This document shows positions 41,745 to 53,450 of a DNA stretch of 64,000 nucleotides, one piece after another. Made by a program: the position numbers and the translations under genes. The notes under the pieces were generated by a model that had not been told where the DNA came from, did no database searches, and saw only the letters and a program-made list of their open reading frames with translations. Source of the DNA: Bacillus sp. JCM 19058. Lineage in GTDB: Bacteria; Bacillota; Bacilli; Bacillales_H; Bacillaceae_D. The number at the start of each line of letters is the position of its first letter. The first letter of the stretch is position 1. The stretch lies in assembly GCA_001310555.1 (NCBI GenBank), contig BAXO01000017.1, forward strand, positions 9,176 through 73,175. The letters are read 5' to 3'.

Positions 41745-42852
41745 CGTATATATCCCCCTCTTTTCGCTAGATTGAAGCGTTCATAAAAGAACTGCTGGAG
41801 GATTTTCCAGTCGATGCTGGCAAATGAAAATAATGAGCGTGGCTCCTTTATTTTTTTTAGGCGATGAATCCCTTTTAAATCAGTAATCCGGTCACCTGCT
41901 TGAATGCGACATAGCATACTTGCCCCCATCCCGGCACGACCTTTCTCAAGAAATTCGTTCATACCGAAGCGGCAGCCGATTAAATATAAATGCTCAGCCT
42001 CACAGCGGTAGGCAATATGAATAGCTAAATCCTCGCTCATTCCAACAAAGGCAACTTGCTCGCCGTTTAAACCGAGAGCTTGTAGTCGTTCTAAACCGGG
42101 TGAAGGACCGTTTAAATATTTATGACATATTAGCGTTGCACCAGAACGAAGAGCTGCCTCACTGACCGAATCCATATCACCAATAATATAATCAGGAAGC
42201 AAACCACAGTTCAATAAGCCGTCTGCCGCTCCATCAACAGCAACAACATACGGCTTTCGTTTGCTAATCCATTTTTTTTCACCGCGAGTAAATCGGCTTC
42301 ATATTTTGTTCCCCTTGCAACAATCAATACTTCCTTCTCCTTGAGCTTGTCGATGGATGCAGGAACAGCTGTATCATGAATAAAATATTCGCATTCTTTT
42401 TCAGCGTATACGAGCGTATTCTTTACAAAAGTTGAAAGCTGCTGAGGATACGCTAGCTTAGCTGCGCGGTTCAGTCTGTCGATTTCCTCCTCATTGTATA
42501 GCTTGAGCAAGGCACACCGTTTAAACTTCCCGCCTCTTTTTACGAATAAGGTCCGATCCATAATCAACACATCGGTTTGATCGAGATCCACCATCTCAGA
42601 ATATTGGACGATGACATCGTAAACAGGGATTCTTGCTTGTATTAATTGGAGCACATTTGTCTGCTCATATCGCCCGCTCATTGAAGACTTCCGATTAATG
42701 ACGGCTTTCACCCTTTTTTCCAATAAACCGTCTACGCTTAAACCATCCAGATCCTTATGCCAAATAAGTGCAATTCCTTTTTCAGGTATAGAACGTAATA
42801 AGTCCTTCGTCCAATGATTCTCATACACACGCCCTTGAATGATTGAGTTCAT
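41741..42852 (-). CDS. steA: SteA-like septum-associated protein, one frameshift
   Basis: 369 residues after removing two bases in T8 42272-42279. N-terminal half ALIWHKDLDGLSVDGLLEKRVKAVIN and VLIMDRTLFVKRGGKFKRC; the C-terminal half has a thiamine-pyrophosphokinase-like site VVAVDGAADGLL followed by PDYIIGDMDSVSEAAL, and a final membrane-proximal region. This is the architecture of SteA, a cell-separation protein studied in Corynebacterium. First gene of the three-gene unit downstream of spo0A. Its function in Bacillaceae is not established. Confidence 0.8.
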
Positions 42853-43002
42853 AACACTACCCTCTTTTCATTAGATACGTTTAGTATGAGCAGTTTTATT
42901 AAAATTACAACAGACGCCGGACGGGCGAAGTTAATTCCGTTAAGCTGAGGGCGGCAGGTCAATAATCGGATCGAGCGACAGTGATTCGATTTTAATAGCA
43001 GA

Positions 43003-43051
43003 AAAATGCTTTCAGTTGATTGCTTTTTTCGCAAAATACTGAAAGCATTTT
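43003..43051 (-). terminator. Rho-independent terminator of spo0A
   Basis: 14-bp stem AAAATGCTTTCAGT / ACTGAAAGCATTTT (43003-43016 / 43038-43051), 21-base loop, T-rich on the minus strand; 44 bases after the stop. Confidence 0.85.
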
Positions 43052-43094
43052 AAAAGGGTTGATACATTTATTGCCTTCCTCTCTATTTGCTCTT

Positions 43095-43895
43095 TCAGCT
43101 GACTTTATGCTCGATCCTCAGCTTGTCAGCCACCATCGCAATAAACTCACTATTTGTAGGCTTTGCTTTAGAATGACTGACCGTATATCCAAACAAGCTC
43201 GAAATGGAATCGATATTCCCACGGCTCCATGCGACCTCAATCGCATGTCTGATCGCCCGTTCCACTCTGCTGGAGGTTGTATTGAATTTCTTGGCAATAT
43301 CAGGTAGAGTACCTTCGTAATCGAGCCGAGCAATTCGATATCGTTATAAACCATCGTAATCGCTTCTCGTAAATACATATAGCCTTTAATATGTGCGGGA
43401 ACGCCGATTTCATGAATGATGCTCGTAATGTTTGCATCCAAATTCCGCTTGCCTTCTGGGGCTGAGCTCGTCTGAGTAAACCGAGGAGAGGAAGGCTTTT
43501 GCATAAATGTGGAGGAAGTTTGCCCACCAATTTCACGAATATTTGAAACGAGTATTTCCATATCAAATGGTTTAAGGACATAATAGGAGCTCCGAGGCCG
43601 ACAGCTTTCTTGGTTACTTCTTCCTGTCCAAAGGCAGTCAGCATAATAATATTCGGGCGCTTTACTAAATTCATCTGGTTTAACCGCTCAAGCACCGCTA
43701 AACCATCGAGATGGGGCATGATAATATCTAAAATTAAAACATCTGGCTCCTTATTTTCGACCATCGTCAAGCATTCTTGGCCGTTGTAAGCCGTTCCGAT
43801 GACTTCCATATCGTCTTGAGCAGAAATATATTCGTTTAATAAATTCACAAGCTCACGATTATCATCTGAAATACCAATTCTAATTTTTTTTGCAC
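43095..43895 (-). CDS. spo0A: Sporulation master regulator Spo0A, three frameshifts
   Basis: Corrected length 266 residues. Receiver: [16 protein letters not shown], phospho-Asp in [13 protein letters not shown] (about residue 55), and [10 protein letters not shown]. Effector: [54 protein letters not shown] recognition helices, [16 protein letters not shown]. Breaks: T8 43884-43891 (+2, giving [11 protein letters not shown]), about 43588 (one base missing before YYVLKPFD) and GG 43303-43304 (should be GGG). GTG start 43895 has AGGAGG upstream. An upstream ATG overlaps the RBS and is rejected. Confidence 0.96.
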
Positions 43896-43933
43896 CAAAA
43901 ATCCTCCTCATAGGCTGTTTTTTATCCTATTAC

Positions 43934-43962
43934 CATTTCGACAACGGTTTCGAATTTCCTCT
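43934..43962 (-). promoter_or_regulatory. Candidate sigma-H promoter of spo0A
   Basis: Minus strand AGAGGAAAT (43962-43954), 11-base spacer, GTCGAAATG (43942-43934), close to the sigma-H consensus RnAGGAwWW / RnnGAATww. A 0A box, TGTCGAA (43943-43937), overlaps the -10 element, as at B. subtilis spo0A. Confidence 0.55.
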
Positions 43963-44055
43963 AATTTTTATAAAAATATTAGTTTTTTTCATAATAACTT
44001 AATATATCTCCCATTTACTCCTTATTTCGACCATATTCGATATTTGACAACATTT

Positions 44056-44062
44056 TGTCGAA
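44056..44062 (+). promoter_or_regulatory. 0A box (TGTCGAA) upstream of spo0A
   Basis: TGTCGAA within TTTTGTCGAAAAA, the exact core recognised by phosphorylated Spo0A, about 160 bp upstream of the start. With the copy at 43937-43943 it suggests autoregulation. Confidence 0.65.
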
Positions 44063-44151
44063 AAATCTTTGTTTTATTTTTATTTTAGCATAAAACGAAG
44101 CTTCAAATGGTTGGTCTGCACCCCTTTTAGGCAAAGGAGAAAGCCAAAGCG

Positions 44152-45476
44152 CTAGCTCGCTTTGACTTCTGTTTGTTTTGAAAATAATTCTGCTTCTTCC
44201 AGCATCCAGCTTATATGGCAGCCGTAGCCCGATGTCGGATCGTTAACAAACACATGGGTAACAGCACCGATTAATTTACCGTCCTGAATAATTGGACTAC
44301 CACTCATCCCTTGCACAATTCCTCCGGTTGTTTCCAGAAGCTTAGGATCAGTTACTTTAATAACCATTCCCTTAGTTGCAGGTTGCGTTTGTGGAACGGA
44401 GCTAATAATTTCGATATCAAATTCTTCCACATCTTCCCCGTTGACTACAGTTAATATTTTGGCCGGACCTTCTTTTACATGACTCGATAAAGTTACTGGA
44501 AGCTGAGCGTCGTTTATTTTATTTTTTTAAGTTGGCCTTGTGCAGCTTGCCAAAAATTCCATAAGGGCTGTTTTTTTCTACTGACCCTAATTCGTTTCTT
44601 TGCTTTGTAAAGCTGGCTAATTTTTCACCCGGATCCCCGTTTATACCTTTCTCAATTGATGATACCGAAGACCGGACAATTTGCCCATCATGAACGACAA
44701 TCGGCTTTTTCGTATCGACATCAGAAATAACGTGTCCAAGCGCTCCAAACTTTTTAGATTCTGGATGATAAAAAGTTAACGTTCCGACACCGGCAGCCGA
44801 ATCGCGAATGTAAAGCCCCATTCTATATGAATGGTCGCCCTCTGATTTTATTGGCTGTAAAGTCTTTGTCAATGTCTCGTTGTCGCGTCTCACTTCAACC
44901 GCTAGCGAACGCGCTTCCTCCCCAGCCGCCTGAACATATTTGGAAATTTCACTCATCTGCTGAATTTGCTGATCGTCGACCTTTGTGATCATATCACCAA
45001 CCTGTATTCCAGCAGTCTCTCCAGGGGACTTCTCTCCTTCATCTGTCTGCACTAAATGATGGCCGACGACGAGAACTCCTTCAGTGTTTAATTTGACGCC
45101 GATTGATTGACCACCAGGAATGACTTTTATATTAGGGAGCACACTAACATCAATGCTTTTTACAGGAAAGCCGTTGACTTCCATCGTCATGCTGGCATCA
45201 CCTGCTTTTTCTGCTTTTACATTGGCTGTATAGCCCCGGTCTGTCTGAGTCATGGAATAAGCGACTTCAGTATTAACATCGTTTATTTGTGCATGAACCA
45301 ATTTCAATGGGCCGTCCGTTTGAAAAAACTCAGTTTCCACGTTCTCAAATACCGTCATCGTTGTTGGAATTTGAAGCCATTCCTTTACCGTAGACGAGAA
45401 ACCCAAACTGAGCAAAAACAACAAAAAAAAGTACTCCCGTAACTTTACGTAATCGCTCGCTTCTCACTCGCTTCAC
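44152..45476 (-). CDS. spoIVB: SpoIVB sporulation signalling protease, two frameshifts
   Basis: Family S55 serine peptidase secreted into the space around the forespore, where it triggers SpoIVFA cleavage and pro-sigma-K processing. N-terminal membrane anchor, PDZ domain ([11 protein letters not shown] ... [14 protein letters not shown]), catalytic His in [13 protein letters not shown] and Ser in [17 protein letters not shown], near the conserved [12 protein letters not shown]. Breaks: A8 45423-45430 and T7 44522-44528, one extra base each; 440 residues after correction. Start is probably GTG 45476, with GTG 45467 possible. Confidence 0.95.
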
Positions 45477-45562
45477 TCTCCTAGCTCCCAGCCCACACCT
45501 CTGTAATGGCTGTATTTCTAATGTTGCCTTGCAGGCCTACATTTATAACTGATTACAAAGAA

Positions 45563-45590
45563 AAAAGCTAACCTAAACTGGTTAGCTTTT
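45563..45590 (-). terminator. Rho-independent terminator of recN
   Basis: AAAAGCTAACC / GGTTAGCTTTT stem with T6 on the minus strand, starting at the recN stop codon. Confidence 0.9.
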
Positions 45591-47321
45591 CAAAGCGACT
45601 TTTTTTTATTTTGATTTGCCAGCAGCAATAATTCTCTTGCATGCTGTTTCGTTATATCAGTGACCTCTACTCCAGAAATCATCCGTGCAAGCTCATCGAC
45701 TTTGTCATTGTCAGATAAAGTATGGACAGACGTTTTTACACGTTGCTCAGACGATTGCTCCTTTGTAATGTATAAATGGGTATCAGCCATTGCGGCTACT
45801 TGAGGTAAATGGGTAATACAAAGCACTTGAGAATCTGTGGAAATTCCATAAATTTTTTTCGGCCATCGCTTGAGCGACACGCCACTGACGCCTGTATCGA
45901 CTTCGTCGAAGATGACTGACATTTTACCTTGGTGATTAGAAAAAAATCGACTTCAGCGCTAGCATCAGCCGAGATACTTCACCCCCAGAGACAACCTTGG
46001 CCAACGGTTTCAATGGTTCGCCACGATTGGTGGCAACAAAAAAATTCGATTAAATCAACGCCAGCCTCACCGAAATACTTGGTCATTCCGTCCATACTCG
46101 CCTTCAGACTGCCCGTGCTTCGAGCTCCGAATTGTATTTTAAAAATTGTATTTTCCATAAAGAGTTGTTGAAGCTCCTTATGAATCGCTTCAGTTAACTG
46201 CTTCGCTGCTTTTTTTCGAACCGCTGTTACGGCCTCGGCTTCGAGCTGTAAATCGAGCAAAAGACTGTCCAGCTCCTGCTCTAACCCCTTTATTCGTTCA
46301 TCCTTATGAACGATAGTATCGAGTTCTTCCTCAGTTGAAGCCGCATACTCGAGAATCTCCTCAACCGATTGACCATATTTTCGCCTTAGCTCCTGAATCT
46401 CATTCAGACGTTGCTCGATCCATTCCAGCCGTTCAGGGTCAAACTCTACCTGCTCTGCTTTATCCCGTAATGTAAAGGCTGCCTCCTCAAGCAAAAAATA
46501 GCAGTTACTAATCGTTTCGTGAACGTCGGCTACCCCTTGATCAATTGACGCAGCATCTTCTAAAAAAGCAACCGTGTTCGTTAAAAAATCCAATGCATGC
46601 CCTTCTCCATGAAGGCTGTGATAGCTATCCTGAAGCACTTTAAACAAGCGTTCGCTATTTGCTAAACGGTGCCTTTCCTCAGAAAGCCTCACATCTTCAC
46701 CAGGCTCAAGGGCTGCTTTTTCGATTTCTTCGAGCTGGTAGGTCAGCAAATCGAGCCTTCGTGCCATCTCCTGCTCATTTTCTCCTAAATGGTTCAACTG
46801 CTTTCTGAGCTGAACAGCCTCCTTGTACAGGCGTTCGTACTCAGACAAAGCGGAGACAAGTTCCTTTTTGGCAAAGTGATCAAGCAAGGCGATATGTTCG
46901 TCTGGATTCATTAACACTTGGTGCTCGTGCTGCCCATGAATATCAATAAGACCTTGTCCAATCTCACGTAGAATCCTAATGTGACAAGCTTGCCGTTCAT
47001 TCGGCAAACGCTTTTTCCTTGTGCCGTTATTTCCCTTCGTAAAACAAGCATGCGATCCCGGACATCAATCCCAATCTCTTCTGCTTTTTTTATGACCGCA
47101 TGGTCATCCCCTACTTCAAACAACCCTTCGATTTCCGCCCGCTTTTTTCCATGCCGGACAAATTCCACTGATCCCCGGCCGCCTAAAAGCAAACCGATCG
47201 CATCAATGATAATCGACTTACCCGCACCTGTTTCTCCTGTTAAAACGGTTAACCCTTGTTCAAACGGAATCGTTAATTCATCAATGATGGCAAAATGTTT
47301 TATTGATAATTCGATTAACAT
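45590..47321 (-). CDS. recN: DNA repair ATPase RecN, five frameshifts
   Basis: SMC-like double-strand-break repair protein, exactly 576 residues after correction. Walker [20 protein letters not shown], a long coiled coil (about residues 150-350), ABC signature [18 protein letters not shown], Walker [17 protein letters not shown] and [14 protein letters not shown]. Breaks: CC 46975-46976, A7 46038-46044, A7 45940-45946, CC 45881-45882 and T7 45852-45858; the last two compensate each other. Start 47321, [16 protein letters not shown], is standard. Confidence 0.95.
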
Positions 47322-47352
47322 CGTATTCCCACCTTAGAAAAGCATAGATCTT

Positions 47353-47804
47353 TTACAGCATTTCTAAAAAAAACGATTAGTTACAGCCGGTCCATCCTTT
47401 TCGTCTTTGCATATAATCAACATCGTATCATCACCGCAAATGGTACCCATTATTTCAGGCCAATCGAGATTATCAATTAGAGCCCCGATCGAATTGGCGT
47501 TTCCTGGAAGGGTTTTCATCACGATTAGATTATTTGTATGATCGATCCCAATAAAGCTTTCGATTAACGAACGCTTTAGCTTTTCCAAAGGATTAAAGCG
47601 TTGATCCGCCGGTAAACTGTATTTATAGCTACCGTTTGCCATCGGAACTTTATACAGATGCAGCTCCTTTATATCTCTTGAAACCGTAGCCTGTGTTACG
47701 TTGTACCCAGCCAGCTTAAGCTGATCGACAAGCTCTTCTTGTGTTTCGACATCCTGATTCGTAATAATTTCTCTTATTTTAATATGCCTTTGGCCTTTAG
47801 TCAT
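47353..47804 (-). CDS. ahrC: Arginine repressor/activator AhrC, one frameshift
   Basis: ArgR family. N-terminal winged helix [21 protein letters not shown] and [17 protein letters not shown]-terminal arginine-binding hexamerisation domain [21 protein letters not shown]. The A8 run 47366-47373 truncates it at NRFF; removing two bases restores NRFLEML and exactly 149 residues, the B. subtilis length. It controls arginine synthesis and breakdown genes elsewhere. Lies in the conserved tlyA-ahrC-recN order. Confidence 0.96.
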
Positions 47805-48009
47805 CTTCGATCACCTATTTTCTCAATTTAAATATTAACTTGTTTATACACATTATCGCTTTTCAACAGAGTGATTACAACCTTGATTGTAAACATTGAG
47901 GGGCTGACTTTTCAAGCTTTTGCTCAATCTGAGCTCTTTCTCCTGACGTCGCAAAAACGGATCATTTTTGAGGGAATTCATTAGAGGAAAATAGTGGAAG
48001 GAGCTGTTT

Positions 48010-48034
48010 ACGGAAAACCTAATTAGTTTTCCGT
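48010..48034. other. Hairpin between tlyA and ahrC
   Basis: ACGGAAAAC (48010-48018) and GTTTTCCGT (48026-48034) around a 7-base loop. No T-tail; may attenuate or separate tlyA from ahrC. Confidence 0.5.
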
Positions 48035-48096
48035 TCAGCCTTTACTTATCGTGCAAATTTAAAACGTTAGCATTGCCTGCCGCCGTCGGTAAAACG

Positions 48097-48915
48097 CTAC
48101 TTTTTCGTATCGAAATGCTGATGCGCTTCCTTGATAACCGCAGCAATGTTCTGTTCAAGATTGGAATGTGGCTTATTCGTTGTTCTTTCAAGAAATAACA
48201 GGAATTCAATATTCCCTTCTCCGCCCTTTATCGGAGAAAAGTCGATACCAGCAATCGAAAAGCCTTCTTTTATTGCATAGGCGCTAATTTTTGATACGAC
48301 TTGACGATGAACCTCCGGATCAGAAATAACGCCTTTATTACCAATTTGATTCCGCTCTGCTTCAAATTGCGGTTTTACGAGGGCAATGACTTGTCCCTGT
48401 TTCGGTAAAATCGATGTTAAAACGGGCAATATTCGTGTCAGTGAAATAAAGGAAACGTCAATCGTGACGAACTCCGGTAGCCCCTTCGTCAATTGGTTAG
48501 GTGTTACGTAGCGGAAATTCGTTCGTTCCATGACGACCACGCGTTTATCCTGTCTCAGCTTCCATGCCAGTTGATTATAGCCAACGTCGACAGCATAGAC
48601 CGTTTTAGCACCGTTTTGTAAAGCACAGTCGGTAAAGCCGCCCGTAGATGCTCCAATATCTAAAACGATCTTTCCCGATAAGGAAATGCAAAACTGTTCG
48701 AGCGCTTTGGCGAGTTTGAGCCCTCCTCGACTAACAAAAGGTGTGCCGCTCTGTTTAATCATGAGCGGCTGCTCCAGTTCAATTTTCGTTCCGGGCGAGA
48801 TTCGCTCCGTTCCCGAGTAGACGAGCCCAGCCATAATCGACCTCTTTGCCGCCTCTCTCGTATCGCATAAACCCCGATTGACTAATAAAAGGTCTACCCA
48901 TTCCTTTTTCGCCAT
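48097..48915 (-). CDS. tlyA: TlyA-family rRNA 2'-O-methyltransferase (YqxC)
   Basis: 272 residues, intact. N-terminal S4 RNA-binding domain ([27 protein letters not shown]) and an FtsJ-like methyltransferase domain with the SAM motif [20 protein letters not shown] and catalytic Lys in ALVKPQFEA. Predicted to methylate ribosomal RNA. Its start lies 4 bases upstream-overlapping the dxs stop, so the two are co-transcribed. Confidence 0.93.
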   Translation of the reverse strand: MAKKEWVDLLLVNRGLCDTREAAKRSIMAGLVYSGTERISPGTKIELEQPLMIKQSGTPFVSRGGLKLAKALEQFCISLSGKIVLDIGASTGGFTDCALQNGAKTVYAVDVGYNQLAWKLRQDKRVVVMERTNFRYVTPNQLTKGLPEFVTIDVSFISLTRILPVLTSILPKQGQVIALVKPQFEAERNQIGNKGVISDPEVHRQVVSKISAYAIKEGFSIAGIDFSPIKGGEGNIEFLLFLERTTNKPHSNLEQNIAAVIKEAHQHFDTKK

Positions 48916-48918
48916 CGG

Positions 48919-50810
48919 TTATGCCCTTTTTTTGCTGTCTCGGTAGCATAGCCTGTATTTGCTCCGTTACGCGATTAACGGTCAGCCCGATTTCTTCGAG
49001 AAGCTGTCCAACGCCGCCATGCTCAATATAGTAATCAGGTATCCCCATACGACTCACTTGCATATTATGGTAGTCATTATCATGGAAAAATTCGAGAACA
49101 GCACTGCCGAATCCACCTTGTAAAGCCGCTTCCTCAAGGGTTAGTACTGGGATGTTAGTTTGCGCCAGCGAATGCAGCAACGCTTCATCAAGTGGCTTAG
49201 CAGAATTCGCATTGACGAGCTTCACTGAAACTCCTTGACTGGACAAATTGGCCATCGCTTCTTCAGCAACTGGCAGCATAGTACCGAACGTTAAGATGCA
49301 CAGCTCGTTTCCGTCCTGTAGCGTTTCCCATTTTCCGATCGGCAACACTTGCAGCTGCTCATCCATCTTTACGCCTAAGCCATTTCCGCGCGGATAGCGG
49401 ACGGCAATCGGCCCATCGTCGTATTGGAGCGCGGTATAGAGCATATGCTGAAGCTCATTTTCGTCCTTCGGCATTAAAATTTTCATATTCGGCAAGTGTC
49501 GCAAATACGCAATATCAAAAACACCTTGATGAGTCTCGCCATCCGCTCCGACCAAGCCAGCACGATCGATCGCAAATACTACATTTAGATTTTGCCGGCA
49601 ATATCGTGAACAAGCTGATCGTAGCCGCGCTGTAAAAAGGTCGAATATACAGCGAAAACCGGCTTCATTCCTTGAGTGGCAAGCCCTCCCGCCATAGTCG
49701 TTGCATGCTGTTCAGCAATCCCGACATCAAACATTCGCTCTGGGAATTCCTTAGCAAACACATCGAGCTTCGTTCCTCCCGGCATAGCGGCAGTAATGGC
49801 AACGACTCGCTCATCTTCTCGTGCAATTGTCTTTAACGTTTCGGCAAATACGCCGCTGTAGCTAGGAGGAAGCCCATTTTTTTTCACAACTTCCCCTGAC
49901 TCAATCTTATAAGGGCCAAGTCCGTGCCACGTCCCTTCGGCATCGTTTTCAGCAGGCTTGTATCCCTTGCCTTTTTTCGTAATTACATGTACGAGAACAG
50001 GTCCAGACGTTTTCTTTGCATACTTCATATTTTCCATTAAATCATCTAAATCATGGCCATCCACCGGACCTAAATAGGTGAAGCCCATCTCTTCGAAAAA
50101 CATTCCGGAAACGAGCAAATATTTTAAGCTGTCCTTTACCCGTTCAGCCGTTGCTGCGAGTTTACCGCCAAAGGCTGGAATTTTCTTAATTAATTGCTCA
50201 AGCTCTTCCTTTGCCTTATGATATTTACCTGCTGTTCGTAAACGAGCGAGCACATTGTGCAGGGCGCCGACATTCGGGGCAATCGACATCTCATTATCAT
50301 TGAGTATGACGATTAGATCCTTTTGCTCATGGCCAATATGATTTAATGCTTCCAAAGCCATACCGCCCGTTAACGCACCGTCACCAATAATTGCAACGAC
50401 ATGGTTATTCTCATCTCTCAAATCTCGTGCAGTCGCCATTCCCATCGCCGCTGAAAGCGACGTTGAGCTATGTCCAGTCTCCCATATATCATGCTTGCTT
50501 TCATTTCGTTTCGGAAATCCGCAAAGACCGTGAAATTGTCTTAGCTGATCGAATTGTTCCGCCCGGCCGGTCAAGATCTTATGAACATAAGCTTGATGAC
50601 CGACATCCCAAATAAATTTATCCTTTGGACTTTCAAATAAACGATGGAGCGCCAGTGTCAATTCCACTACCCCGAGATTTGGCCCAAGTGACCACCCGTT
50701 ACCGATAGCTTCTCAATCAGAAAGCGACGAATATCTGAGGCGAGCTGCTCTAAATCTTTTTTTGAATAATTTTTGATCATGCTCGGGTCTTTTAATTCTT
50801 CGAGCTTCAT
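48919..50810 (-). CDS. dxs: 1-deoxy-D-xylulose-5-phosphate synthase, three frameshifts
   Basis: First enzyme of the MEP isoprenoid pathway, 630 residues after correction. [21 protein letters not shown], thiamine-binding [29 protein letters not shown], and [36 protein letters not shown] transketolase region. Breaks: GG 50691-50692 (CCC on coding strand expected), CC 49595-49596 (GGG expected) and T7 48927-48933 (+1). An A7 run at about 50757-50763 is in frame. Start 50810 follows GAGGG. Normally essential, so the breaks cannot be real in a viable cell. Confidence 0.96.
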
Positions 50811-50913
50811 AAGAAACCCTCACTTTCCAGTCTATTTGGTCTTATCCGATTTAAATTCCTGACTCTAGTCTAACATAAAGATAATTCGAAGCATAAACCT
50901 TCTTTCAATTCTT

Positions 50914-51799
50914 TTAATGATCGCGCTCAGTTACATATACCATGAGCTCCTGAAGAAGCTCGTGCTCCATCTTTATTGTTTGGAGGTACTCAAGCGCCGT
51001 TTTCTTATGAATCTCCATCATTCGCTTTGCACCCTCTAGTCCAAGCAAGCTCGGGTATGTGCTTTTATTGTTTCCGTCATCACTGCCAACAGGCTTCCCA
51101 ATAGTCGATACATCGCCTTCTACATCGAGAATGTCATCTTTGATTTGAAATACGAGTCCGAGTTCGCGCGCGAATTGACGAACGTTTTCAATATTTTGTT
51201 CGTTTTCTCCTGCCAAAACGGCTCCAGCTACTACAGAAAAAGTAAGGAGCGCTCCGGTTTTATTATGATGAATGGAGGCCAACTCTTCAATCGATAAAGG
51301 AGTGTTTTCCGCTGCAAGGTCAGCTATTTGACCAGCAATCATCCCCTCAGGTCCAGCTGCCTGCGCTAATTCCCGAAAAAGTAAAACCTTCTGCTCAATA
51401 GTACACCCTTCCATTTCAGCAATTATTTGGAAGCTGTAGGTCAACAAGGCATCCCCTGCCAGAATAGCCGTTGCTTCACCGAACACTTTGTGGTTTGTCG
51501 GCTTTCCCCTTCGTAAATCGTCATCATCCATTGCAGGCAAGTCATCATGAATTAGAGAATACGTATGAAGCATTTCAATAGCACACGCGAGATCCAAACG
51601 ATTCGAAAAATCGTGTCCGAAGCTTTTTAACGTGGCCATGAAGAGGAGCGGTCTGATCCGCTTTCCTCCTGCATTTAGTGAATAAATCATTGAATCCTTT
51701 AGGCTTGCAGGCGCATCCAGTTTTTTTAATCCAAAGAGGCAAGCTCCGGTCAACCAAATCCTTTGCTTCTTTTAAGAATGTGCTTAGTTTTTGATTCAC
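50914..51799 (-). CDS. ispA: Farnesyl diphosphate synthase, one frameshift
   Basis: Polyprenyl synthetase, 294 residues. GGKRIRPLL, first Asp-rich motif [21 protein letters not shown], and second motif [13 protein letters not shown]. Makes C15 diphosphate for undecaprenol and quinones. One extra base in T7 51721-51727 separates WIKK from [22 protein letters not shown] start 51799 overlaps the xseB stop (GTGA), indicating coupling. Confidence 0.95.
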
Positions 51800-52041
51800 T
51801 CTTCCCCGTCCCCCACTGACTGTAATTTTTCCAATTCGCCATCCTCGTGCAAAATTTGTTCCATTTGTGCTTCGACCTTTTCCAGCTTCGTGTGACATTG
51901 CTTTGATAGAGCCATTCCTTCCTGAAACATCGAAATCGCTTGTTCTAACGGAACGTCTCCTTGCTCCAGCTGTTCAACAACAGCTTCAAGCTGATTCATT
52001 GCCTCCTCAAAGCTCAATTCCTCATTTTTCGCTTCGCTCAT
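51796..52041 (-). CDS. xseB: Exodeoxyribonuclease VII small subunit
   Basis: 81 residues, intact. [40 protein letters not shown] helices are the XseB core. Acts with XseA in single-strand DNA degradation. GTGA overlap with ispA; follows xseA by about 70 bases. Confidence 0.95.
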   Translation of the reverse strand: MSEAKNEELSFEEAMNQLEAVVEQLEQGDVPLEQAISMFQEGMALSKQCHTKLEKVEAQMEQILHEDGELEKLQSVGDGEE

Positions 52042-52113
52042 ATTCAGCTCTCCTTACCGAACGTTATTCATGAATTGAGTCCATTTACCGTCTTTTAATC
52101 GGTTGCCGTCCGT

Positions 52114-53439
52114 TTAACCTGACAAAAAAACGTGTCCGTCTGATACTCTTACTTCAAGCTCCTGCCCAATCTCAGCCTGTTCCACCGAGGTAATAGCTTT
52201 CGCTCGTTTGTGTCATAGACTAGGCTGTAACCCCGCTCCATCACTCTTAAAGGATTCAGCATATTTAATTCGCTAACTAACTGCTGAAAGGGCCTTTTCT
52301 TTTTCTGGAGAAGGTCGTCCATTTTTCGGATTAATTCTTCCTCTACGTGCTTAAGTTGGGTCGCGGCTTGCTTGATCCTTGCTCAGGGTGATTTCGTTCA
52401 ATTGCTTTTTTTTGCTGCTCAAATCGCTGTCTTTGGCTAGAAACGATTCGTAACGCTGCTCGCTTCAAGCGTTCAATATCGCTATCGAGCTGCTGCTCCT
52501 TTTGACGAATTAGCTGAATCGGATAGCGAAAAGCATACGAACGCTCAAGCCTGCTCAGTACATCCTTTTTTTTGTTCAATATGTTTAGTCATAGCTCGAA
52601 TTAAACGACTATGGTGACTGGATAGGTGAGTTTGCAGCTCAGAAATATCGGGGACAGCCATTTCTGCGGCTCCAGTTGGGTCGGTGCTCTCAGATCAGCA
52701 ACAAAGTCGCTAATCGTATAATCTGTTTCGTGACCGACCGCTGAAATAATCGGTACGATGGACCGGCAATGGCTCGAGCGACTTCTTCAGCATTAAAGGG
52801 CCACAGCTCCTCTATGGACCCACCGCCTCGTCCGAGCAAGATAACATCAAATTTAGCGGCCAGATTAGCCTGTGTAATCGCCTTCGCAATAGAACGTGAC
52901 GCCTCCTCTCCCTGAACGAGTACAGGGAGCAAGGTGCGCTCTGCTATCGGATACCGCCTTTTCAAGGTAGACATCATATCCCTGACCGCTGCTCCGGTCG
53001 GCGATGTAATGACGGCAATGCTCTGCGGGAAACGAGGAATAGGCTTTTTCCGTTCCTCTGAAAATAAGCCTTCCTGTTCAAGTAATCCCTTCAGTTTCTC
53101 GTAGGCTAAATACAAGCTGCCGATTCCGTCAGGCTGCATTTCTTGAGCATAAAACTGATATTGGCCATAAGGCTCGTATACGTTTACTTCACCTCTAACA
53201 AGGACGTTCATTCCATTTTCCGGCTTAAAGGCTAAATATCGATTTTGACTAGCGAACATCACCGACTGTATTCTCGATTTAGCGTCCTTAATAGTAAAGT
53301 ACATGTGACCGCGGCTATGATGATTAAAATTCGATATTTCTCCACGAATCCACACATGCTGTAAAAGCGGATCTCCCTCATACAGCCCTTTAATATAACG
53401 CGTCAATTCTGAAACCGTAAAAATTGTTTGAGATGCCAT
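52114..53439 (-). CDS. xseA: Exodeoxyribonuclease VII large subunit, five frameshifts
   Basis: 442 residues after correction. N-terminal OB fold ([27 protein letters not shown]), core [39 protein letters not shown] and [22 protein letters not shown], then a coiled coil. Breaks: CC 52763-52764, GGG 52678-52680, T8 52566-52573, about 52379, and TTT 52198-52200; all but the third are single missing bases. Start MASQTIF at 53439 follows TAGGGG. Reads in frame from folD as the sequence stands. Confidence 0.93.
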
Positions 53440-53450
53440 ATCGAGAGCCC

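Noticed and set aside
43300..43911. Upstream ATG as spo0A start giving MRRIFGAKK
   Set aside because: That ATG forms part of the AGGAGG ribosome binding site; the GTG at 43895 with two bases removed from the following run gives the conserved [11 protein letters not shown] start.
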